Shown: one piece after another, positions 16,084 to 24,124 of the stretch
How positions within the stretch are numbered: the first letter of the stretch is position 1
Layout of the letters: each line of letters begins with the position of its first letter
DNA from: Streptomyces sp. NBC_00258
GTDB lineage: Bacteria; Actinomycetota; Actinomycetes; Streptomycetales; Streptomycetaceae
DNA: 64,000 bases
Assembly (NCBI RefSeq): GCF_036182465.1
Contig: NZ_CP108081.1
Location: 2,170,001-2,234,000, forward strand
Direction of reading: 5' to 3'
Made by a program: the position numbers and the translations under genes
The notes under the pieces: model-generated
What the model was told of the DNA's origin: nothing
The model's input: only the letters and a program-made list of their open reading frames with translations
Databases searched by the model: none

Positions 16084-17337
16084 ATGCGTGATGGGGGAAG
16101 CGGGAGTGACGAGGGCTTTGACGGTCTCGACGAGGAGCCGTCGGCCGAACCTCGGGGCCGGTTCGGATCGTTGACGAGGCGTCTCTCGTCGCGCCTCTCG
16201 TTGCGGGGGCAACCGCGGAAGCGCCGCTGGGCCGTCGTGGGCGGAGCCGTGGTCGTCCTCGCCGCCGGGGTCTCCCTTCCGCTCGCGCTCGCCGACTCCG
16301 GTTCGGAGAAGCCCTGTTGGCGGCTGCCCGCCTCGACGCGGGCGCTCGCCGACGACGCGACGGCCGCCACGAGGGCACTGGATCCCGGCGAGGACCTCGA
16401 ACGGCTCGGCTCGGTCAGAAAGCTGCTGGCGCACGGGAAGGTGTGCGACGACGGCGCCCGCGTACTCGGCGACATCGTGAACACGGCCACCCGTGCGAAG
16501 AGTTCGGGCGCACCGCACACCCTGGCGCAGGCCCGCGGCGCGTACGCGGTGGCGGCGGTCCTCCACGACGCGGAGATCCCCGACGGTCTCGCGCCCGGTG
16601 TGGCGCGGATGCTGGCCGAGTACGTGGTGGACTCGGGGCGCGACGGCTCGCTCGGCGACGACGACGCGAACCGCCCAGCGGTGCCCGCCGAGGAGGCCCT
16701 GCTCGACCCGAACGGCTATTCCCGGTACGGACGCTTCCTGGCGGCCGACGAGGCACACGTCGTCTTCGAGCACAGCGACAGCCACGCGGACGCCGACGCG
16801 AACATCGAGTACCTCGTCGCCGAACTCGCCAAGGATCCGGAGGCGTTCGCGATCCTCTACGACGCCGAGCGCGCCTATTTCGCGTACTACCTGGAGCGTC
16901 TGACCGACTCGGGGGGCGACCCCGACTTCCGCCCCCCGACCGACAAGCGCTTCGAGTCGACTCCGCAGGACTGGCCGGACAACGACCTCCAGGACATGTC
17001 CGGCCGGATCGGCAACCTCATGAAGTACCGCGCCGCGTACGTCAGGAACGGGACGATCCCCGACCTCGCCGCCTTCGACAAGGCGGTGCGCGAGCACACG
17101 CGTGGCACGTTCCGCCCCGCGTCCCGGCAGCTCGACGACCGCCCGCCGATGGGCGACATCGCGGACCGGAAGGCCGTCGGTCCGGTGCGGGGCGACCTGA
17201 TGGACGGCCGCCACCAGCTGTTCACGGTCCTCGAAGGGTGGGCCGAGGATCGGAACGTGTCCGCCGAACGCGCCGCCACGATGCGGCAGTTGGTGGACGA
17301 CTGGTACGTACGGGCGCTGTGGATGACGATCTACTAG
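16084..17337 (+). CDS. Membrane-anchored protein, unknown function
   Basis: A 417-residue protein with an acidic then basic cytoplasmic N-terminus (about 1-47), one transmembrane helix (WAVVGGAVVVLAAGVSLPLALA, about 49-70) and a helical extracytoplasmic domain of about 345 residues. Notable segments are HVVFEHSDSHADADANIEYL and RAYFAYYLERLT. I recognise no enzyme motif. It is convergent with another membrane-anchored protein of unknown function ending 43 bases away, the kind of pair seen repeatedly in streptomycetes. Confidence 0.7.
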   Translation: MRDGGSGSDEGFDGLDEEPSAEPRGRFGSLTRRLSSRLSLRGQPRKRRWAVVGGAVVVLAAGVSLPLALADSGSEKPCWRLPASTRALADDATAATRALDPGEDLERLGSVRKLLAHGKVCDDGARVLGDIVNTATRAKSSGAPHTLAQARGAYAVAAVLHDAEIPDGLAPGVARMLAEYVVDSGRDGSLGDDDANRPAVPAEEALLDPNGYSRYGRFLAADEAHVVFEHSDSHADADANIEYLVAELAKDPEAFAILYDAERAYFAYYLERLTDSGGDPDFRPPTDKRFESTPQDWPDNDLQDMSGRIGNLMKYRAAYVRNGTIPDLAAFDKAVREHTRGTFRPASRQLDDRPPMGDIADRKAVGPVRGDLMDGRHQLFTVLEGWAEDRNVSAERAATMRQLVDDWYVRALWMTIY

Positions 17338-17380
17338 CGGGACGGGCCACCAGCGGGGCGATCTACCGGCCGGCAAGCGG

Positions 17381-18406
17381 TCAGAAGCGGAACCGGAGCC
17401 CGGAACAGCCTCGCCGGTTCGCCTGGTCCTGCGCGAACTGCTTGAACATGCGCTGCTCGGCCGCCTTGTCGACGCCGGGGATGTCGTCGGAGGCGCTGAG
17501 TGCGAAGTTGGCGGCCTCGCCGTCGCAGCGGGCAGTGGCCGTGGTCGACAGGAACTCGCCGTTGCTGTCCTCGAAGACGAGGCGGTTGCTCCAGTCGCCG
17601 TACCAGGCGACGAAGTACATCCCCTTGTCGTTCCCGTAGTCGCCCGCCTCACTGCTCAGGTCGCACTGTCCCGTGGGCGCCGAGTCGTTCATACCTGCCT
17701 CGACGCGCCAGTCGCCGTCCTCCGGCAGGCCCGCCCTGGTCACCCACTCACAGCCGGTGCCCTTGGCCCGCGTCAGCGGCACGGCCTCGGGCTCGTCCCC
17801 GAGGGCGGGCGGCACCGCGTTCCCCTTCGGCGCCCTGAGCGGCTCGGCACCGCAACCCAGCCGGTCCGAGGCCGAGTTGGCGAGCGCGACTACCGCCTGG
17901 TAAGCGGCTCCCGGCACCCCGTACAGCGTGTCGCGGCCCATCCAGGTGCGCACCAGGAGCTTGCTCTGCCGCCCTTCGGCGTCCTTGGGGAGGTCCGGGC
18001 AGGGCATCAGGAGCTGGATCACGCCGAGGCGGTCGATGAACCCGGGCAGGCCTTCGGGCACCGCGGACTGCGAGGAGAACCCCTCCTCGGGAAAGGCGCG
18101 GAAGAGCTCCCGGTCCTGGTCGTCGCGCCGGGTGTACGCCTCCATGCCGATGAGGCGTGAGTCGTTCACCTCGTCGCCCTCCATGGTGAGGTCGCACGTG
18201 TAGGAGCCCAGGGCGCCGGTCTGCCGGGACTCCTCGCTCTCCAGGTGTGCGTCGTCCGGGGTGAGCCGGTCCACGACGTCCCGGGGCAGTGCCCCACCGC
18301 ACGCACTGCCGGCCAGCATCCAGTCCCGTGCGTACGGCTCGGCCACGTAGCCGCCGATGCCCAGCACCGCCGCAGCCGCCACCGACACCTTGATCCAGCG
18401 CCGCAC
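17381..18406 (-). CDS. Secreted or membrane-anchored protein, unknown function
   Basis: A 341-residue protein with an N-terminal hydrophobic segment (VSVAAAAVLGIGGYVAE) acting as signal or anchor. The exported part has two similar halves, each carrying a C-x-x-x-L motif and paired cysteines (SYTCDLTMEGDE; GCEWVTRAG; QCDLSSEAGDY), consistent with a duplicated disulfide-stabilised domain. No catalytic residues were identified. Convergent with the preceding membrane protein. Confidence 0.7.
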   Translation of the reverse strand: MRRWIKVSVAAAAVLGIGGYVAEPYARDWMLAGSACGGALPRDVVDRLTPDDAHLESEESRQTGALGSYTCDLTMEGDEVNDSRLIGMEAYTRRDDQDRELFRAFPEEGFSSQSAVPEGLPGFIDRLGVIQLLMPCPDLPKDAEGRQSKLLVRTWMGRDTLYGVPGAAYQAVVALANSASDRLGCGAEPLRAPKGNAVPPALGDEPEAVPLTRAKGTGCEWVTRAGLPEDGDWRVEAGMNDSAPTGQCDLSSEAGDYGNDKGMYFVAWYGDWSNRLVFEDSNGEFLSTTATARCDGEAANFALSASDDIPGVDKAAEQRMFKQFAQDQANRRGCSGLRFRF

Positions 18407-18518
18407 CGTTTCCGACCCCCGTCACACCCGCACCGGCATTCGCTCCGGCCTCACGGCCGGGCAGGCCCGGACCCTACTCGGCGCCTCGGACCGGCGCGCA
18501 CCCGACCCCGGCCGGGCA

Positions 18519-18556
18519 TGGCACTCAGTTCCCTGATCGGAGCACACCGAGTGCCA
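18519..18556. promoter_or_regulatory. TGGCACT-type operator candidates upstream of tetR
   Basis: TGGCACTCAGTTCCC (18519-18533) matches the 15-bp palindrome TGGCACTNAGTGCCA at 12 of 14 defined positions. GAGTGCCA at 18549-18556 is a second half-site, giving an 8-bp inverted repeat across 22 bases. They lie 33-70 bases before the TetR start. Confidence 0.6.
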
Positions 18557-18588
18557 TCCGCTCCCCGTCCGGTGCTAGGTTCCCCACC

Positions 18589-19377
18589 ATGAGCGAGGCA
18601 CCCCGCCCTGACCAGGCGGCCGATGTGGCACCTCCGAAGCCGCCGATGCGGGACTCCCTCGTCGCGGCGGCGTTCCAGCTGTTCCTGGAGCGGGGGTACG
18701 AGCAGACCACCGTCGACGAGATCGTGGCGCTCGCGGGGGTCGGACGGCGGTCCTTCTTCCGGTACTTCCCGTCCAAGGAGGACGTGGTCTTCCCGGACCA
18801 CGAGCGCTGTCTGGCCGAGATGAACGATTTCCTCGGCAAGGACAACGGCAACAGCAGTGGTGAGGGCGGAGGTGCGGACGACCCGGTGGCCAGGGTCTGC
18901 GACGCCGCTCGCGTCGTGCTGCGCATGTACGCCGAGAACCCCACGTTCTCCGTCCAGCGCTACCGCCTGACCAAGAAGGTCCCGGGACTGCGGACGTACG
19001 AACTGTCGGTGGTCTGGCGGTACGAGCGCGCGCTGGCCGAGTATCTGCGCGGGCGTTTCGCCGGTCGTCGTGACGGGACGCTTCGGGCCGACGTGATCGC
19101 CGCGGCCGTGGTCGCCGCTCACAACAACGGGCTGCGGTCCTGGCTGCGTTCGGACGGCCAGAGCGACGCGTCCGCGGAGGTGGACCACGCGCTCGCCCAT
19201 GTCCAGCAGGTCTTCGGTCCGGACCCCGGGCCCGTCGGACCGGCGCAGGAGCCTGCCGACGAGCCGGTGAAGGAGCCGGCGGGGGACGACGTGGTCGTCG
19301 TCATCTCCAGGCGCGGTGCGCCGATGTGGAGGGTCGTCCAGGAGGTCGAGACGGCTCTCGGTCGAAATCCCGACTGA
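18589..19377 (+). CDS. TetR-family regulator
   Basis: A 262-residue regulator (ATG 18589). Residues about 22-70 hold the HTH (YEQTTVDEIVALAGVGRRSFFRYFPSK, split by family conventions), followed by an MftR-like C-terminal ligand domain with RVVLRMYAENPTFSVQRYRL. The last 60 residues form a Pro/Glu-rich linker and an unusual tail VVVVISRRGAPMWRVVQEVE. Matching TGGCACT/AGTGCCA sites lie in front of this gene and in front of the next one, so it probably controls both. Confidence 0.85.
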   Translation: MSEAPRPDQAADVAPPKPPMRDSLVAAAFQLFLERGYEQTTVDEIVALAGVGRRSFFRYFPSKEDVVFPDHERCLAEMNDFLGKDNGNSSGEGGGADDPVARVCDAARVVLRMYAENPTFSVQRYRLTKKVPGLRTYELSVVWRYERALAEYLRGRFAGRRDGTLRADVIAAAVVAAHNNGLRSWLRSDGQSDASAEVDHALAHVQQVFGPDPGPVGPAQEPADEPVKEPAGDDVVVVISRRGAPMWRVVQEVETALGRNPD

Positions 19378-19385
19378 TTCAGGGT

Positions 19386-19418
19386 ACTGAGTGCCTTTAC
19401 GCGTGGCACTGCGTGCCA
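19386..19418 (+). promoter_or_regulatory. TGGCACT-type operators and promoter of the OB-fold gene
   Basis: TGGCACTGCGTGCCA (19404-19418) is a near-perfect 15-bp palindrome that overlaps a CATAAT -10-like element at 19416-19421. ACTGAGTGCC at 19386-19395 is a weaker second copy. The arrangement suggests direct repression by the adjacent TetR protein. Confidence 0.6.
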
Positions 19419-19487
19419 TAATCTGAGGTCGTGCACGGCGCTCCGCGCACTTCTTCAGATTCCGGCCCGGCGCAGGGAGATGACATC

Positions 19488-19895
19488 GTGTTCCACCGAG
19501 GAAGCGGGACCACGACGGGCGTACTCGACCCGGAGACGACGACCAGCGGCCCGGCCGCCGAGGAAGGGCTCCTCTACCAGCGTTGTCGCTGGTGCGGGAC
19601 CGCCACCTTCCACCGGCTGCTCTGCCCGGTCTGCCAGGGCAGCGACCTTCGCACGGAGCGCAGCGCGGGCCTGGGCGTCATCCGTCACGCCACCGTCGTC
19701 CAGCGCAACACTCCGGGCGCGCGCAATGTGTCGCTCGTCGAGATGGCGGAGGGATTCACCGTCCGGGGCCGGGTCTCGGGACCGCTCATAGCGATCCGTA
19801 CCGGCGACCGCGTCCAGCTCACCACGGCGTTGGACCCGGTCCGCCGCGAACCGGTGTTCAAGCTCGTCGAGGAGCCGTACACCGGCTGGCACTGA
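19488..19895 (+). CDS. Zn-ribbon OB-fold protein (DUF35 family)
   Basis: A 135-residue protein; GTG 19488 is chosen because AGGGAG lies eight bases upstream. A zinc ribbon, CRWCGTATFHRLLCPVC, precedes an OB-fold (GLGVIRHATVVQR to DRVQLTTALDP). DUF35 proteins bind acyl-CoA-type ligands and partner thiolases, acyl-CoA dehydratases or HMG-CoA synthases; none of these is adjacent here, so its partner is encoded elsewhere. It lies under a probable TetR operator. Confidence 0.8.
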   Translation: MFHRGSGTTTGVLDPETTTSGPAAEEGLLYQRCRWCGTATFHRLLCPVCQGSDLRTERSAGLGVIRHATVVQRNTPGARNVSLVEMAEGFTVRGRVSGPLIAIRTGDRVQLTTALDPVRREPVFKLVEEPYTGWH

Positions 19896-19983
19896 CCGGC
19901 GCTCACACCGGCGCGACGCGCGTGGCGGATCCACGGGGGACACTGGGCAGGGTCAGGAACCCGCGGAGAGCGTGGAGGAGCCC

Positions 19984-20493
19984 ATGCACGCCAAGGACGT
20001 TCTCGTCGACGCGTACGGTCGCATCCGGGAAGAGGTCCACGCCGCCGTGGACGGCCTCTCCCCCGACGACCTCAACACCCGCCTCGACGACCGGACCAAC
20101 TCGATCACCTGGCTGGTCTGGCATCTCACCCGCGTCCAGGACGACCACGTCGCCGACGCCTTCGGCCTCAAACAGGTCTGGCTCTCGCAGGACTGGCCGG
20201 ACCGCTTCGCCCTGGGCCTGCCCGGCCGGGACACGGGCTACGGCCACACCCCACGGCAGGTCGCCAAGGTCCAGGTCGACTCGGGCGACCTGCTGCTCGG
20301 CTACTACGACGCCGTCCACGAGCAGACGCTGGCCGCCCTGCGCGACCTGCGCGCCGACGACCTGGACCGGATCGTCGACGAGAACTGGTCCCCGCCCGTC
20401 ACCCTGGGCGCCCGCCTGGTCAGCGTGCTCTCCGACGACCTGCAGCACGTGGGCCAGGCGGCGTTCGCACGGGGGATCCTGGAGAGCCGTTGA
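19984..20493 (+). CDS. DinB-fold DUF664 protein (mycothiol-transferase-like)
   Basis: A 169-residue four-helix protein from ATG 19984, with GGAGGA just upstream (GTG 19972 is an alternative). The three metal-ligand regions of the DinB/YfiT fold are visible: NSITWLVWHLTRVQDDH and, near the end, LSDDLQHVGQAAF. Actinobacterial members of this fold are predicted or shown thiol transferases that use mycothiol with a bound metal. Whether this one has that activity is inference. Monocistronic. Confidence 0.8.
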   Translation: MHAKDVLVDAYGRIREEVHAAVDGLSPDDLNTRLDDRTNSITWLVWHLTRVQDDHVADAFGLKQVWLSQDWPDRFALGLPGRDTGYGHTPRQVAKVQVDSGDLLLGYYDAVHEQTLAALRDLRADDLDRIVDENWSPPVTLGARLVSVLSDDLQHVGQAAFARGILESR

Positions 20494-20550
20494 GGACGAC
20501 GGCCGTGCCGTGAGCCCGTCGGCACCAGTCGGTCGCACCACGCGGTCGCG

Positions 20551-21693
20551 TCAGTCGCGGCGCGCCAGGAGCCGATAGGCGTTGGACAGACCCAGTCGGT
20601 GCGACAGACGTCTGATCACGTACCGGTCCAGCAGGGTGCCCAGGATCAGGAAGGGCACGCCGGCGATCAGCGTCGTGGTGCGCAACGTCCGCCGCCAACG
20701 ATTCGGCGGATGCGGCAGCCACGGCAGGTCCTCGCGAGGAGCGGCCGCGTCGAGGGCCAGCCAGGCGCCGGCGAGGAGGTCGACCGGATCGTGCGGTTCG
20801 GCGTGCTGTTCCGCCACCACCGTGAAGCCGAGGTCGGTCAGTCTGCGCCGCAGGTTCTCGACCGGGACGAGGTGCAGGTGCTGCGGCTGGAGCCAGGGCA
20901 GCCACCAGCGGCCGAGGAGGCGCGCGTAGCGGCTGTCGGGGTCGGGGACCTCGATGAGCAGATGGCCGCCGGGGCGTATCGCCCGGTGCGCGGCCTCCAG
21001 TTCACGGCCGGGCTCGGTGCTGTGCTCCAGGTAGTGGAACATGCTCACCACGTCGTAGTGGCCGGCGAGTTCCGGGGCCAGGTCGGGAAAGCTGCCGCGG
21101 TAGCCCCTCTCCACCCGTCCGGCGCGCTCGGCGAGTTCGGCGCCGTCCGTGAAGTCGAGCCCGTCGAAGGTCGTGCCGGGGAAGACAGTTCGCGCCGACT
21201 CGCAGAAGTGGCCGTGGCCGGTGCCGACGTCCAGCCAGTTCTTGGGCGTCGAGGCGAACGGCAGCAGGGACTCCGCGCGCTGCCGGTACATCGCGGTCCG
21301 GCCCCCGAAGGCGCTGCCGAGCTGCTTCTCCCCCAGACCGTCGTAGAAGTCGCGGTAGTAGAACTCCAGCCCCTCGGCGCTCAGTCGGGGGTTCTGGAAG
21401 GTGTGCCGGCAGTCCTGGCAGCGGTCGAGGACGAAGTGGCCCGGCTTGTGCTGGAGCAGGTCGGTGGTGCGCAGCCGCGTCTTCAGCCGTGCCGAGCCGC
21501 ACCAGGGGCAGTCGGTGCGCTGGGGTTCGAAGAAGCGGTCAAGGCCGCGCGCCAGATCTGCCTGGTAGGCGGGGCGCAGCGCGGCGACCTGCTCGGCGCG
21601 ACTCGGCGTCGGCCCGCTGTCCGTGACCTGTTCGGCGCGACTCGGCGTCCGCTCGCCGTCCGCCCCTTGTGGTTCGTGCTCTTCGTCGCTCAT
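20551..21693 (-). CDS. SAM-dependent methyltransferase, last gene of lipid/polyketide operon
   Basis: A 380-residue protein whose ATG (21693) overlaps the glycosyltransferase stop as ATGA; a longer frame to 21978 lies inside that gene. An octapeptide repeat TPSRAEQV occurs twice near the N-terminus. A zinc-ribbon-like pair (CPWC, CQDC) precedes a class I methyltransferase core with the SAM loop WLDVGTGHGHF and the later VVSMFHYLEH. The C-terminus adds a hydrophobic segment, TTLIAGVPFLILGTLLDRYV, which may hold it at the membrane. It probably methylates the operon's glycolipid or polyketide product; the acceptor is unknown. Confidence 0.82.
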   Translation of the reverse strand: MSDEEHEPQGADGERTPSRAEQVTDSGPTPSRAEQVAALRPAYQADLARGLDRFFEPQRTDCPWCGSARLKTRLRTTDLLQHKPGHFVLDRCQDCRHTFQNPRLSAEGLEFYYRDFYDGLGEKQLGSAFGGRTAMYRQRAESLLPFASTPKNWLDVGTGHGHFCESARTVFPGTTFDGLDFTDGAELAERAGRVERGYRGSFPDLAPELAGHYDVVSMFHYLEHSTEPGRELEAAHRAIRPGGHLLIEVPDPDSRYARLLGRWWLPWLQPQHLHLVPVENLRRRLTDLGFTVVAEQHAEPHDPVDLLAGAWLALDAAAPREDLPWLPHPPNRWRRTLRTTTLIAGVPFLILGTLLDRYVIRRLSHRLGLSNAYRLLARRD

Positions 21694-22934
21694 GGGGCCT
21701 CCTTGGAGGGCGCGCCGATGGCCAGTTCTTCGAGGTGAGTTGCCGCCGCGCGGGCACCACCCGCGGCACGGAACGTGGTACGGATCCGCTCGGCGGCGAC
21801 GCGGTAGCCGGGTTCGTGGAGTACGGCGTCGACCGCCGCGCCCAGCCTGGGCGCGGTGACCCGCCCGAACCTGACCCGGATGCCCGCTCCCGCGTCGACG
21901 ACCTGCCCGGCCACGACGGGCTGGTCGTCGCGGATTGGGGCCACCACGAGGGGGACGCCGTGCCACAGCGTCTCGCACACGGTGTTGTGCCCCGCGTGGC
22001 AGACGACCGCGTCGACCCGTTCGAGGAGCGGGAGTTGAGGGACCGAGGAACGGATCAGTATGTCCTTGTCGTCCCGGTCCGCGTGTGCGCCGAGCACGTT
22101 CGCCGGATCAACGATGACCGCCTGCACCCGGTCCGCACGGCAGCGCAGGGCATCGTGGCACTCGGCGAGGAAGCGGGCCCCGACGTCGGTGTTGGCGGTG
22201 CCGAGGGTCACGAGCACCGTGGCACGGGCTGGGTCGAGCCAGGTCCAGGGGAAGTCGGCCGAGGCCGGCCGCGTGGCCATCGAGGGACCGATCCAGCGGA
22301 TCCGGTCGCCCGCGCCGGCGCCCACCTCTCCCGCTGCTCCAGATCCCGCTCCCGCCCCGGAGCCGGCCAGTTCCGGCGTGCTGAACGCGAGCACCAGGTG
22401 CGGGGAGAACCGCGGATCGGCCGTGCCCGACGGATCACCGATCCTGCCGCGCAGATCGTGGAGCAGCGCGTCGAGCCAGTCCGCGACCTTGGGCATGCCC
22501 GCCAGCGCGTCGGCGAAGGTGAATTCGGCGGAGGTGGTGGACGAGGTGGCCCACGGCACGCGCAGCCGCTCGGCGACCAGCCCTCCGGCGAAGGCCTGCT
22601 GATCGGCAACGACGACATCGGGGCCGAACTCCCCGATGGCCGCCCGTACGCCGGGGGCCATCGCCTCGGCCAGCGGCACCAGGAACCGTTCCCACAGGAA
22701 CTTCAGCGCCTCCGGGCCCCGGAGTTCCGGTGGCCGCACTCCGTCTTCCCCTGTCAGGACCGGTCCCGCGCACGGGAACACCAGCGCCTCGTCCCCCGCC
22801 AGCCGCCGGACGAGCCCGGGATCGGCGGACGCCCAGGCCACCCGGTGTCCCCGCGCGGTCAGTTCCGCCGCGACGCCCACCGTCGGATTGATGTGGCCGA
22901 CCAGCGGCGGCACGACGAACAGGAAGCGGCTCAC
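21690..22934 (-). CDS. GT1-type (MGT-like) glycosyltransferase
   Basis: A 414-residue GT-B enzyme starting at GTG 22934, overlapping the hydrolase gene stop. The N-terminal acceptor domain begins FLFVVPPLVGHINPTVGVA; the C-terminal donor domain contains VPQLPLLERVDAVVCHAGHN followed by TVCETLWHGVPLVVAPIRDDQ, the nucleotide-sugar binding signature of macrolide/flavonoid-type glycosyltransferases. It is the fifth gene in a six-gene coupled operon, so it likely adds a sugar to the chain made by the synthase genes upstream. Confidence 0.88.
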   Translation of the reverse strand: MSRFLFVVPPLVGHINPTVGVAAELTARGHRVAWASADPGLVRRLAGDEALVFPCAGPVLTGEDGVRPPELRGPEALKFLWERFLVPLAEAMAPGVRAAIGEFGPDVVVADQQAFAGGLVAERLRVPWATSSTTSAEFTFADALAGMPKVADWLDALLHDLRGRIGDPSGTADPRFSPHLVLAFSTPELAGSGAGAGSGAAGEVGAGAGDRIRWIGPSMATRPASADFPWTWLDPARATVLVTLGTANTDVGARFLAECHDALRCRADRVQAVIVDPANVLGAHADRDDKDILIRSSVPQLPLLERVDAVVCHAGHNTVCETLWHGVPLVVAPIRDDQPVVAGQVVDAGAGIRVRFGRVTAPRLGAAVDAVLHEPGYRVAAERIRTTFRAAGGARAAATHLEELAIGAPSKEAP

Positions 22935-23782
22935 GGGGCCTCAGCAGCCCTCACGAGCGCGCCCGCGCTCTGCTCGTCCACGCCCCGCTGGTCCGTCTCC
23001 CCTTGGATCATGGAGAGGATGTGGCCGCCGACGGCTCCCGGCGCCTCGACGAGCACGGAGTGTTCGTGCCCCGGCACCACGACGGTCCGGCAGTCGGGCA
23101 ACAGCGACTCCAGCCACGGTGCCCGCTCGACGAGGGCCGACTCGCCACCGTAAAGGGCGAGTACCGGGCAGCGTACGGACCGGATCTGGTCCTCGGTCAG
23201 TACCTGGCTGACCGGGATGTCCCGGGCGAGGGTGGTCTCGCGGGCCAGGCGGGCCGCGCCCTTCGCCAGACGGGCGGTGTTCTGGCTGCGGTTGGCGGTG
23301 ATCCAGGCCAGCGCGGCGGCCTCGTTGTGCGCCAGCTCGGTCAGCACCTGCCGCAGGACGCCGTCCATGGTCGCCGCCCACCCCGCGGTCGCCGGCTCCG
23401 ATTCGATCAAGGAGACGCCGGCCGCCCGCTCCGGGTGGCGGGCGGCGTGGCCGAAGGCGACGGATCCGCCGAAGGAGTTGCCGACCAGTTGGACCGGTCC
23501 CGTCACCTCCAGCCGGTCGAGCAGTGCCTCCAGGTCGTCGATGTGGTCGTCGAGGCGGTAGCCGCTCTCCGGGCGCTCGCTGCGGCCGTGGCCGCGCAGG
23601 TCGTACATGATCACGTCGATGCCGGACACCGCGAACACCGGTGCCAGGGTGAAGTAGTAGCTGGCCAGGCTGTCGGTGAGCAGGCCGTGGACGAGAACCG
23701 CGGTCGCGGTGACGGGACGCCCTCCCTTGGGGGTCATCCGCTGGACGTGCAGCCGGACGTCGCCGGTGTCGACCATCGCCAT
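22931..23782 (-). CDS. Alpha/beta hydrolase, probable chain-release enzyme
   Basis: A 283-residue cytoplasmic hydrolase. The oxyanion segment VLVHGLLTDS, the nucleophile Ser103 in GNSFGG and the late GHEHSV histidine mark the fold; DLRGHGRSERP is typical of the esterase/dienelactone group. It starts three bases after the ACP stop and overlaps the glycosyltransferase start. By position it probably hydrolyses or transfers the acyl chain from the ACP, like a stand-alone thioesterase. That role is inferred. Confidence 0.78.
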   Translation of the reverse strand: MAMVDTGDVRLHVQRMTPKGGRPVTATAVLVHGLLTDSLASYYFTLAPVFAVSGIDVIMYDLRGHGRSERPESGYRLDDHIDDLEALLDRLEVTGPVQLVGNSFGGSVAFGHAARHPERAAGVSLIESEPATAGWAATMDGVLRQVLTELAHNEAAALAWITANRSQNTARLAKGAARLARETTLARDIPVSQVLTEDQIRSVRCPVLALYGGESALVERAPWLESLLPDCRTVVVPGHEHSVLVEAPGAVGGHILSMIQGETDQRGVDEQSAGALVRAAEAP

Positions 23783-23785
23783 GGC

Positions 23786-24124
23786 TCAGCCCGCCTCCGC
23801 CACTTCGAGGCTCCGCACGACGTACTCGACGAGCCTGCCGACGGTGAGTTCGATGATCTCGTCGAACTCCATGCCGGCCAGGAACTCGGCGAAGTTGACC
23901 TGATCCCCGTACCTCTCCCCCAAGAGGCCCGCCAGGGTCACGAGGTCGATGCTCTCCAGTTCCAGATCGCGGTTGAACGTGGTCTCCATGCGGACCTCGA
24001 CGCCGTCGAGGCCGTACTCGTCAAGGAGGGTCGCGAGCATGCCGGTGAGGTCGGCGAGGACCGACTCCTCGTCCGCGCCCACGGGTTCGGCCTCGGTCGC
24101 ACCGGTCGGCTGACTCGGGTTCAT
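23786..24124 (-). CDS. Stand-alone acyl carrier protein
   Basis: A 112-residue acidic protein whose ATG overlaps the PKS2 stop as ATGA. The 4'-phosphopantetheine site is Ser58 in LELESIDLV, followed by helix III sequence FDEIIELTVGRLVEYV. It supplements the single ACP built into the large synthase and may carry the starter, an intermediate or the finished chain. The phosphopantetheinyl transferase domain of the preceding gene could activate it. Confidence 0.86.
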   Translation of the reverse strand: MNPSQPTGATEAEPVGADEESVLADLTGMLATLLDEYGLDGVEVRMETTFNRDLELESIDLVTLAGLLGERYGDQVNFAEFLAGMEFDEIIELTVGRLVEYVVRSLEVAEAG

